Positions 7,940 through 15,733 of a stretch of 64,000 nt of DNA are shown piece by piece; the first letter of the stretch is position 1, and every line of letters begins with the position of its first letter. The stretch lies in assembly GCA_003242955.1 (NCBI GenBank), contig QJPH01000187.1, positions 1 through 64,000 on the forward strand. The letters run 5' to 3'. A program made the position numbers and the translations under genes. Below the pieces are notes generated by a model. That model was not told the origin of the DNA. It saw only the letters and a program-made list of their open reading frames with translations, and made no database searches. This DNA is from Candidatus Methylumidiphilus alinenensis (GTDB lineage: Bacteria; Pseudomonadota; Gammaproteobacteria; Methylococcales; Methylococcaceae).

Positions 7940-10051
7940 TCAAGCCAGAAATATCCGCTCCAGCGTACCTCGGGAAAAATTGCCGCATAAATCTTCCGCC
8001 TCAATGTAAAAACGCACATCGCCCGCCCCAACCGGCAGGTCTGCCGTGAAGTAATCGGCGATGGCGATTGCCCCGGTTTTGGAGGGATAGGCTCCTTGAT
8101 TGTTCATTGGTAGCCGGGATTCACCCGTTGCGGTCCGTAGCACAAGGTTGACGGACTTGATGCCTGAGACATCATAGATGAAGGTATGCACAGTGCCTTC
8201 GCGGGGTGCGTTCAGCAGGCAACCATGCCCCCATTTGTGGCCACCTGGATTTTCCGGCGTCACCCAAGGTGCGAAGATAGTCGGCCCAGTGCGGTCCCGC
8301 CCCGAGTTGACCAATTCGCAGATAGCCGGTTCAACATACGCATAGGCCTTATTGGCTGCATTGGTCACCTGCGCGTCCCACACCACCTGACCTGTCCAGT
8401 ACCAATAGCAACTGGTTTCGGCGGTCAGTAACAGCCTGATTGATTCGTCTAAGTGAGGGTGGCCTGGTTCTGAGTCTTCTAGAGTGTGGACGAAGTTTTG
8501 CATTGCAGTCAACACAGCCCAAGAGTTCAAATCGGGCGAATAGGGCTGGTCATAGCGGCTGAACCATTTCATGAATTGTGGATCGCCATTGTCCGCACCG
8601 GCCCAAGAACCCGGCTCAATGTGAACGGCGTTGGACGGGGCAGGGGGGAATAGCTGCAAATAGTCTTCGACGGTGATCAGTTCGAAGCGTGGGTCTTTAT
8701 TCAGCCATTCCACCAGTCTGCCGGTGTTGTTTTTGTAATAGCTGTCCGCCCCGCCACCGTGGTTGTCGCCGTCGGAATGGAGCAGGAAAAAGGGCGGATG
8801 CTTGGGGTCATAACTTCCGCTGTCCACCACTTGATTGTAAACTTGGCCCAACACGGCAGGATATTGCAAAGCACCAAACCCGCCGCGGGCATCTTCGTTG
8901 CCAATGTAACGTTCGGCCGGCACGGCGATAATTTGGTGTCGCTTTCCGTCCGGGGCTTCGTAGACTACATATTCGGGTCGCAATAGGGATGGCGAAATTT
9001 TCGATCCGGCCCAGATGTTGTGTAGCTTGAGCCAGTCGTCCACTGGTTGGTTGACTTGCTCCGCTTGGTTTGGCGGCAGCATCCCCTCCCCTATGCCTGC
9101 GTAAGGGTAATATTGGCAGGCGCGAAAACGGTGTATTGAATCGTAGATCACCGCCGTAATCCCTGCTTCGACCAAGGCGGGAATCATCCGCACATGGAAG
9201 GCGGTTTCAGGCGGAAACAACACGTTCGATGCCTCCACGCCGAACGCGTCGCGGATGATGCCCCGATGCCAACTGATTTGTTTGACAATGTCGCGCAACG
9301 GTATCAAAGCCATCAGAGGATGGAAAAAGCCGAAACCTGAAAAGGACAAACGCGGGTTGCCGAGGCTGGTCTTGGCCTGGGCGATGTCGCGCAAATCGGC
9401 GTTCCAGCCTGCGAAACTGCCGCCGCATAAGCCTTCCTCCGCGCAACGGTTGAGTTGTTCGATCAACGAACCGCTCCAGCTAGTCGATAGGCCCGCATGG
9501 GGTAAGCCTCCGCCTATATATTGCCTGACAGCGGCGGGAATGAATTGAGTGTAGCAACCGGCCCGCGAAGCAAAGATGGTGTCTTTCTCCCCGTCCCAAT
9601 AATTTGGGTTGGTGGCGTTGTAATACGGCTGGTGCATATGCTTGTGTATGCCAAAGTAAACCTTCACATCCCCACTCACCTGGTAATGTGGCTTGCTCTG
9701 GCTTGGGGCTGAAAGTTGTACCCGGTGATAGGCTTTTATCCAATCGGCCCCGCTGGCTTGGCTCCAGTCTGCCAACCTACAACCTTCCACCTGGATACTG
9801 ATGACACCCGGTCCCAGCAGACCCGCCGGCACGGAAGCCACATAGGCCCATTCCCCTGCCACTTCACCTTTCAATCGGATGGCATCGCCGTTGATGAGTT
9901 TTTGCATTCCTTGCCCGTGAATGATGACCTGGGGAAAAGGAATATCCCCATCAGCGCAGAAAATCACATGGAACGCGGGGTTCCTGCCCGAAGCATCACA
10001 ATCGAGTTCAGTGGGGCACTCGATGTACAACAAAGTGGCAAACACAGTCAT
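7940..10051 (-). CDS. Glycoside hydrolase family 57-type protein
   Basis: 703 residues from the ATG at 10051, which has GAGG eight bases upstream (a GTG at 10075 is the alternative). After a beta-rich N-terminal region of about 125 residues comes the GH57 catalytic barrel: VYFGIHKHMHQPYY (region 1), NVLFPPETAFHVRMIPALVE (carrying the candidate nucleophile Glu) and FFLLHSDGDNHGGG (candidate acid Asp). Family members hydrolyse or rearrange alpha-glucans such as glycogen. No signal peptide, so probably cytoplasmic. It converges with the cytochrome cluster and has no glycogen gene beside it. Exact specificity cannot be told from sequence alone. Confidence 0.82.
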   Translation of the reverse strand: MTVFATLLYIECPTELDCDASGRNPAFHVIFCADGDIPFPQVIIHGQGMQKLINGDAIRLKGEVAGEWAYVASVPAGLLGPGVISIQVEGCRLADWSQASGADWIKAYHRVQLSAPSQSKPHYQVSGDVKVYFGIHKHMHQPYYNATNPNYWDGEKDTIFASRAGCYTQFIPAAVRQYIGGGLPHAGLSTSWSGSLIEQLNRCAEEGLCGGSFAGWNADLRDIAQAKTSLGNPRLSFSGFGFFHPLMALIPLRDIVKQISWHRGIIRDAFGVEASNVLFPPETAFHVRMIPALVEAGITAVIYDSIHRFRACQYYPYAGIGEGMLPPNQAEQVNQPVDDWLKLHNIWAGSKISPSLLRPEYVVYEAPDGKRHQIIAVPAERYIGNEDARGGFGALQYPAVLGQVYNQVVDSGSYDPKHPPFFLLHSDGDNHGGGADSYYKNNTGRLVEWLNKDPRFELITVEDYLQLFPPAPSNAVHIEPGSWAGADNGDPQFMKWFSRYDQPYSPDLNSWAVLTAMQNFVHTLEDSEPGHPHLDESIRLLLTAETSCYWYWTGQVVWDAQVTNAANKAYAYVEPAICELVNSGRDRTGPTIFAPWVTPENPGGHKWGHGCLLNAPREGTVHTFIYDVSGIKSVNLVLRTATGESRLPMNNQGAYPSKTGAIAIADYFTADLPVGAGDVRFYIEAEDLCGNFSRGTLERIFLA

Positions 10052-10112
10052 CCGATCAACCTCACTACTAAACACGGCGGCCCAAAGGGAAGGTCTTCAT
10101 TTTAACAGCATT

Positions 10113-10190
10113 GTAGCCCGGATGGAGCCGCTTGCGGCGTAATCCGGGGAAACGGAGCCAAAACGCCGCAAGCGGCTCCATCCGGGCTAC
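10113..10190. repeat. Inverted pair of REP-type repeats (R3)
   Basis: GTAGCCCGGATGGAGCCGC on the plus strand at 10113 is followed by its inverse copy ending at 10190, giving a long stem-loop upstream of the GH57 gene. Related single copies lie at 20063, 24481, 30588, about 30660-30760 and 42832. Confidence 0.85.
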
Positions 10191-10290
10191 GACCTTCGCA
10201 TTTGCGTAACATCAGTCATCAGGTAACTTTATGGCTTTGAAGCGGGAGCTTGGGAACCAGATCAACGCTGCGTCGCAGCGTGTTTTTATC

Positions 10291-10480
10291 AGGTTCTTTG
10301 GGGGTTCGCATGGCGACTAACGGCATCATGTACAGCGTTTTCATCTTTAAAATATCCCTAATAAATGATATTCAGTTAACGCTTCAAGTTAACTGAATGT
10401 CTTGCCTTTTCATGCAAGTTATCAAGTAACTCTTTGATGTTGAAAACGCTGTATGTGCCATGCGAATTCCCAAAGAACCT
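10291..10480. repeat. 190-bp palindrome enclosing MITE M1 copy A
   Basis: Outer arms 10291-10314 and 10457-10480 are complementary at 22 of 24 positions, and the right arm abuts the ntrC stop codon. Inside lies the M1 element at 10331-10453. Confidence 0.75.
10331..10453. mobile_element. MITE-like element M1, copy A (123 bp)
   Basis: Begins TACAGCGTTTTCA and ends TGAAAACGCTGTA, so the 11-bp terminal inverted repeat is CAGCGTTTTCA flanked by TA on both sides. The interior contains a second perfect hairpin (TTCAGTTAAC and its inverse, about 10370-10396). It has no coding capacity. Reverse-complemented, its ends align with copies B, C and D. Confidence 0.8.
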
Positions 10481-11899
10481 TTATACATCCAAATTTAATT
10501 CACTAACTTTGCGGGTTAGGGTATTGCGTCCATAACCGAGCAATTTTGCCGCCTCCTGCCTGCGCCCACGGGTGAACTGTAGAGCTGTCGTGATGAGAAT
10601 ACTTTCCGCTTGGTCGATGGCTTCCTTGGCAATATTGCGGTCTCCCTTTTTCAATTGGGCATCCACCCAGTTCTTAAAGACATCCTCCCACGCGGCGCCG
10701 AGAGGCCCAAGTTCGGGCTTAGCCTGCAAAAGTTCTGGCGGAAGGTCGTCAATATGCACTTCCCTTCCGGCCGCCATCACCGTGATCCAACTGCAGGTAT
10801 TTTCCATCTGGCGGACGTTGCCCGGCCAGTCCAGCTTGCAGAGCACCTCTTCCACCTCTGGAAGCAGGCTTTTCGCTTCCACATTAAATTTGTTGCTGGC
10901 TTCTTGAAGGAAATGCCTTAGCAACAATGGGATATCTTGGCGCCGCTCACGCAGAGGGGGGATGTGGACACGTATGACGTTTAGGCGATGGAACAAGTCC
11001 TCGCGAAAACGCCCCTCATGAACCAGATTTTCAAGGTTTTGGTGGGTAGCCGCTATGATTCGCACATCCACTTTGATTGGCATGTGGGCGCCGACAGGAA
11101 AGAATTCGCCGTCGGCAAGCACCCTCAGTAGACGGGTTTGTAATTCTTGGGGCATGTCTCCAATTTCGTCCAGGAACAGCGTCCCCAAGTCTGCCTGCTC
11201 GAACCGCCCCGCCCTTCTCGCTTGTGCGCCAGTGAAGGCGCCTCGCTCATGTCCGAACAGCTCCGACTCCAACAGATCGCGGGGAATGGCTGCCATGTTC
11301 AGGGCGATGAAAGGCTTGTCGGCACGGGGGCTGTGCCTGTGCAATGCATGCGCCACCAGTTCTTTGCCCGTGCCCGACTCGCCATTGATGAGTACAGTGA
11401 TGTTGGAACGTGCAAGCCTGGCGATGGCTCGAAACACTTCTTGCATAGCCGGTGCTTCGCCAATAATCTCCGGTGTCTTTTCCGGAACAGAAGACGGTGT
11501 GGCTTTGGCCTGTTGCTTACGGTTCCTCTGGCCGTGGTTACACGCCCTCCGCACCAAGTCCACCGCCTCGTCAACATCAAAAGGCTTGGGCAAGTATTCG
11601 AATGCGCCTCCGTGGAAGGCCGATACCGCACTTTCCAAGTCGGAATGGGCAGTCATGATGATAATGGGCAAATCCGGCTGTTTGGCCTGGAGGAGTTCCA
11701 GTAACGCCAATCCGTCAATGCCGGGCATGCGGATGTCGGTGAGGATTGCGTCTGGCTGTGCTTCTTCTAGCGCTTCCAATAGCAAATTGGCGTTGGGAAA
11801 GCAACGGGTCTGGATGGACGCTTTCTGCAAGGCTTTTTCCAAAACCCAGCGGATGGAGCGGTCATCATCGACCACCCAGACTTGAACCGCGTTACTCAT
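10481..11899 (-). CDS. ntrC: Nitrogen regulation response regulator NtrC
   Basis: 472 residues. The start at 11899 is chosen because GGAG lies seven bases upstream and the receiver domain begins at once. Domains: receiver 1-120 with phospho-acceptor Asp55 (ILTDIRMPG); sigma-54 AAA+ domain about 145-380 with Walker A GESGTGKE and the GAFTGA loop; Fis-type helix-turn-helix at the end (RQEAAKLLGYGRNTLTRKVS). It activates sigma-54 promoters of nitrogen-assimilation genes when phosphorylated by NtrB, whose gene lies upstream and overlaps it by 8 bp. glnA is not in the window. Confidence 0.95.
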   Translation of the reverse strand: MSNAVQVWVVDDDRSIRWVLEKALQKASIQTRCFPNANLLLEALEEAQPDAILTDIRMPGIDGLALLELLQAKQPDLPIIIMTAHSDLESAVSAFHGGAFEYLPKPFDVDEAVDLVRRACNHGQRNRKQQAKATPSSVPEKTPEIIGEAPAMQEVFRAIARLARSNITVLINGESGTGKELVAHALHRHSPRADKPFIALNMAAIPRDLLESELFGHERGAFTGAQARRAGRFEQADLGTLFLDEIGDMPQELQTRLLRVLADGEFFPVGAHMPIKVDVRIIAATHQNLENLVHEGRFREDLFHRLNVIRVHIPPLRERRQDIPLLLRHFLQEASNKFNVEAKSLLPEVEEVLCKLDWPGNVRQMENTCSWITVMAAGREVHIDDLPPELLQAKPELGPLGAAWEDVFKNWVDAQLKKGDRNIAKEAIDQAESILITTALQFTRGRRQEAAKLLGYGRNTLTRKVSELNLDV

Positions 11900-12959
11900 G
11901 CTTCTTCTCCAAAGGCAGGAAAATTGAAAAAACCGTCTCGCCGGGCTTGCTTTCGCATTCAACCAGACCGCCATGTTGGCTAATTAACGATTGGGCGATG
12001 GACAGGCCCAAGCCGGTTCCCTCGGCCCGTCCCGTCACCATGGGGTAAAAAATCTGGTTTAGCAATTCCGGCTTGATGCCAGGCCCGTCGTCGATCACAT
12101 CAATCTTCGCTACAAGGGGATGGCGGTTGAGTCCGATGGTGACCTGCCGGTGGATGCGGCTACGGATAGTTATTTTCCCCCTATCCCCTAGTGCTTGCGC
12201 GGCATTGCGGACTATGTTGAGTATCGCTTGGATCAATTGATCGCTGTCTCCATAAATAGCCGGCATGCTGGGATCGTAATCCCTTATCAATTGCACGCGG
12301 GGCGCTTCCACCTGCACCAATTGGCGCACCCGCTCCAATACCCGATGGATATTGATCAGGCTTTTATGGGCGGGCTTGTTCGGTGCCAGCATACGATCAA
12401 CCAGAGACTGAAGCCGGTCAGACTCCTCAATGATGATGCTGGTGTATTCGCGCAATTCTTGCTCGGGCAATTCTTGGTCGAGCAATTGAGCCGCACCGCG
12501 CAACCCGCCAAGCGGATTCTTAATTTCATGGGCCAACCCGCGTAGCAACATCTTGGACGCATTTTGCTGGGCGATTAATTGTTCCTCCATGGAGATGCGC
12601 AAATGCCGGTCAACCTGCTGGACTTCGACCAACAACATGGGTGTCTTCCCATCAGAAACAGGGGTCATTGTCACGTTGACGGTCATGGGATGCAGCGGCA
12701 AGGCCAAGACCACGTTGCGCACAGTCAGTGTACTGTCGGAAGCGAGCACACGCTGCATGTCTTCTTCCATGCCTTGATCGCTAAAGAAAAACACTTGCTG
12801 GGCTCGATTTCCCAACACATGCCGGGCGCTCCAAGCAAACATCATCTCTCCTGGTTGGTTGATGTATACCAGGGTAAGAGCATTGTCGAATAAAAGCACC
12901 GCATCGGACAGGTTATCCAAGATGCGACGGTAAAATTGGGCTGGGGCCATTTTATTCAT
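11892..12959 (-). CDS. ntrB: Nitrogen regulation sensor kinase/phosphatase NtrB
   Basis: 355 residues, no membrane segment. PAS domain at about 8-120, dimerisation/phospho-acceptor helix with His144 (GLAHEIKNPLGGLRG), and a GHKL ATPase with N box IVRNAAQAL, DDGPGI and GTGLGLSIAQSLI. It phosphorylates or dephosphorylates NtrC in response to nitrogen status through PII. The stop overlaps the ntrC start by 8 bp, so the pair is translationally coupled. An ATG three codons later (12950) is an equally possible start; neither has a strong ribosome-binding site. Confidence 0.93.
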   Translation of the reverse strand: MNKMAPAQFYRRILDNLSDAVLLFDNALTLVYINQPGEMMFAWSARHVLGNRAQQVFFFSDQGMEEDMQRVLASDSTLTVRNVVLALPLHPMTVNVTMTPVSDGKTPMLLVEVQQVDRHLRISMEEQLIAQQNASKMLLRGLAHEIKNPLGGLRGAAQLLDQELPEQELREYTSIIIEESDRLQSLVDRMLAPNKPAHKSLINIHRVLERVRQLVQVEAPRVQLIRDYDPSMPAIYGDSDQLIQAILNIVRNAAQALGDRGKITIRSRIHRQVTIGLNRHPLVAKIDVIDDGPGIKPELLNQIFYPMVTGRAEGTGLGLSIAQSLISQHGGLVECESKPGETVFSIFLPLEKKHE

Positions 12960-12987
12960 ATCCAGTTGAGAGCAAGATGCAGGCCAA

Positions 12988-13085
12988 GATTAAATTGCCT
13001 GCGTAGGGGCGGGTTCCAAACCCGCCTTACAGGCTTTGCCAAAATGAGTATTACTGCACAATCATAGCTTTGGGCCATATTGAGA
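12988..13085. repeat. R2 repeat upstream of ntrB
   Basis: Contains TAGGGGCGGGTTCCAAAC followed by CCGCCTTA at about 13004-13029, within a longer stretch of about 70 bp that is closely repeated at 26110-26178. A motif related to GAGAATTGCTG follows at about 13080. Confidence 0.7.
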
Positions 13086-13192
13086 ATTGCTGCTTGCTTT
13101 TGCCCTTTTTAATATAGCTTTTTATGCATCATTATAGTGCAATATTAGGCATGAATTAATCCAATTTGGGGCAGACCTTTCAATCCCATCAA

Positions 13193-15271
13193 CTATCGTT
13201 TCGGCTCAAAATGAGAATTGCTGAGAAGCAGAAGCTCAAACTCATCTACCGGCAAGGGTCGGCTGTGATAATAACCTTGATAAGTGTCACAGCCCTTTTT
13301 TTTCAGGAACTCAAGCTGCGCCAAGGTTTCCACGCCCTCGGCCAAGACTTTTAAATTCATCGCATGAGCCAATGCAATAATGGCTGAGGTGATTTCCATG
13401 TCATTTTTGTCGTTGGGAATATCGTCGATGAATTGCTTGTCGATTTTCAAGGAATCAACCGGAAAAAGCCTAAGATAGGCCAGGGACGAATAGCCAGTGC
13501 CAAAGTCGTCGATGGACAGGCTCACGCCTAGGTCACGCAAACTTTGCAGGATAGCCACCGACTCAAGTTCATGTTGCATCAGTGTGCCTTCGGTCAGTTC
13601 CAATTCCAGCCATTTGGCAGGGAAGCCGGTTTCCTCCAACACGGCACTCACGATTTCCTGCATATGGGAGTAGCGCAACTGATGCGCGGAAATATTGACC
13701 GCCAAACTGAGTGGAGGCAGACCCGCGTCGATCCACTGCCGCCCTTGGCGGCAAGTTTCACGCAATACCCATTCGCCTAACGCACCAATCAGTCCAGTCT
13801 CCTCTGCCATGGCAATGAAACGGTTGGGCGGTATCAGCCCTCTGACGGGGTCTTGCCAACGCACCAAAGCTTCGGCACCGATAATGCGGCTTGTGGCGAT
13901 GTCCAACTGGGCTTGGTAGTGGACTCGCAATTCCCCGTTGGCGATGCCTTTGCGCAAATGTTCTTCCAAGGCAATGCGCTCGCGGGTCGCCAAGGTCAAC
14001 TCGTCGGAGAAAAACTGGTAGTTACCCCGGCCTGTGGACTTGGCTTTGTACATCGCCGCATCGGCCTGCGATAGCAATTCCTCAGACGTTTCGCCCTGCC
14101 CCGGAAACAGGCTGATTCCTATGCTGGTACCGACATGCACTTCAAGGCCATTGCCCAAACGGCAGGTTTCGGAGATCAACTTAATAATGTCCTGGGCCAC
14201 TTGGATGGCATCCCGTGGATGGGAAATGTTATCCAGCACGATTGCGAATTCGTCCCCGCCTAGGCGGGACAACATGTCCGTGCCTCTCAGGCGTTGCGTA
14301 AGCCGGCACGCCACGCTTTTCAACAGTTCATCGCCAGCCGGATGGCCAAAGCTATCGTTGATGTCTTTGAAATGATCCAAATCCAATATCAGCACTGCGA
14401 GTTGCTGTCCTTCCCGCCGCGACAGTTCGATGCAATGCCCCAAGTAAAAACCCAGCAACAGCCGGTTGGGCAACTCAGTCAGCGCATCGTGGTGGGCAAG
14501 AAATTCGATCCTAGCCTCAGTGGCCTTAATTTCCGTTAGGTCGGCAAAGACACCGACATAATGCGTGGTCTCGCCTAATTCATCCCTAACCGCGCTGATG
14601 CTCAACAATTGGGGATAGATTTCGCCGCTTTTCCGTCGGTTCCAAACCTCGCCCCGCCAGTGCCCGGTTGTTTTGATGTCGGCCCACATGGCTGCATAGA
14701 AATACCGGTCATGCCGTCCAGACTGAAACATGCGGGGGGTTTGGCCCAACACTTCGTTTTCGGTGTAACCGGTGAATTTGCAAAACGCCTGATTGACCAG
14801 AAGGATGCGCTCTTGCGCATCCGTCACCGTGATGCCTTCGCTGGTATTCTCAAACACCGTGGCGGCCTGACGCAGGCGTGCCTCGTTTTGATGGCGCTCC
14901 ACCGCATAGCGCAGCACACGGCACAAGAACACGCCTTGGTCATGCCCTTTGACCACATAATCCTGTGCACCATGGTGAATAGCCGCCAAACCCATATGGT
15001 CGTCCTGGTTGCTGGTCAGCACCACGATAGGCAGGTTGGCAGCCCCTTTTTTCATGGCAAACAGCGTGTCTAGGCCCGCGCTGTCAGGCAAACCCAAATC
15101 CAGCAGAATGACATCAAAGGCATCCGTTTTAACCTGTTCGAGAGCTGTATTCAATCGCGTCACACAATGGATTGAAAATCCTTTGGCATCGTCCTTCGAC
15201 AATATTTCTTCAATCAGTCCGGCATCGCCCGGATTGTCCTCGACCAGCAGGACGCGAAGTGGGGTAGTCAT
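13193..15271 (-). CDS. REC-PAS-GGDEF-EAL c-di-GMP signalling protein
   Basis: 692 residues from the ATG at 15271, which overlaps the stop of the upstream response regulator as ATGA. Receiver domain 1-120 with the phospho-acceptor Asp in VILLDLGLPD; PAS 135-255; GGDEF with intact RLGGDEF and an RxxD inhibitory site (RGTD) five residues before it; EAL with GAEALVRW and DDFGTGYSS. Both catalytic domains look intact, so it could make or degrade cyclic di-GMP. It ends a four-gene operon (antitoxin-like gene, PAS kinase, Rcp1-like regulator, this gene). The last residues SNSHFEPKR overlap a repeat motif (AGCAATTCTCATTTT) common in intergenic repeats here. Confidence 0.92.
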   Translation of the reverse strand: MTTPLRVLLVEDNPGDAGLIEEILSKDDAKGFSIHCVTRLNTALEQVKTDAFDVILLDLGLPDSAGLDTLFAMKKGAANLPIVVLTSNQDDHMGLAAIHHGAQDYVVKGHDQGVFLCRVLRYAVERHQNEARLRQAATVFENTSEGITVTDAQERILLVNQAFCKFTGYTENEVLGQTPRMFQSGRHDRYFYAAMWADIKTTGHWRGEVWNRRKSGEIYPQLLSISAVRDELGETTHYVGVFADLTEIKATEARIEFLAHHDALTELPNRLLLGFYLGHCIELSRREGQQLAVLILDLDHFKDINDSFGHPAGDELLKSVACRLTQRLRGTDMLSRLGGDEFAIVLDNISHPRDAIQVAQDIIKLISETCRLGNGLEVHVGTSIGISLFPGQGETSEELLSQADAAMYKAKSTGRGNYQFFSDELTLATRERIALEEHLRKGIANGELRVHYQAQLDIATSRIIGAEALVRWQDPVRGLIPPNRFIAMAEETGLIGALGEWVLRETCRQGRQWIDAGLPPLSLAVNISAHQLRYSHMQEIVSAVLEETGFPAKWLELELTEGTLMQHELESVAILQSLRDLGVSLSIDDFGTGYSSLAYLRLFPVDSLKIDKQFIDDIPNDKNDMEITSAIIALAHAMNLKVLAEGVETLAQLEFLKKKGCDTYQGYYHSRPLPVDEFELLLLSNSHFEPKR

Positions 15272-15732
15272 TGTCTGTCTTTGTGCCCATCGGGCGGCAA
15301 TATGACGATGCTCAACCAAAACGTCTCAATGCAACCGACTACATTCAGAAACTGGCTCAGGTCCAGGGGTTTGTTGATGAAACAATTGGCATGTAGATTG
15401 TAGCTCTTCAAAATGTCCTCATCGGCCTTCGAACTAGTTAGCACGACGACCGGTATGCGCATCAGTTCCTTGTCTGACTTGATTTCCGATAACACCTCAA
15501 AGCCACTTGTACCGGGCAAGTTTAGGTCCAATAAAATAAGCTCTGGCCTCTGGATGTCTTCGTATGGCGCTTGCTGGCGCAGTAACGCGATGGCTTTTTC
15601 GCCGTCACCGACCACCAGCAATTGGTTATAAAGTTTAGCTTGTTCCAATGCGATGCGCACCAGCTCCGCATCCCCCGGATTGTCTTCAATCAGTAAGATG
15701 TTAATTGGCTTGGGGCGGTTGTGTTCATTCAT
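15268..15732 (-). CDS. Stand-alone response regulator, Rcp1-like
   Basis: 154 residues, a single receiver domain with acidic pocket LLIEDNPGDAELV, phospho-acceptor Asp in LILLDLNLPGTSGFEV and conserved Lys in INKPLDL. The inserted loop around QAPYEDIQRPE is typical of the Rcp1 group that partners phytochrome-like or PAS histidine kinases. It starts one base after the stop of the large PAS kinase and ends in an ATGA overlap with the REC-PAS-GGDEF-EAL gene. A phosphorelay from kinase through this protein towards the c-di-GMP enzyme is a reasonable inference. Confidence 0.92.
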   Translation of the reverse strand: MNEHNRPKPINILLIEDNPGDAELVRIALEQAKLYNQLLVVGDGEKAIALLRQQAPYEDIQRPELILLDLNLPGTSGFEVLSEIKSDKELMRIPVVVLTSSKADEDILKSYNLHANCFINKPLDLSQFLNVVGCIETFWLSIVILPPDGHKDRQ

Positions 15733-15733
15733 T

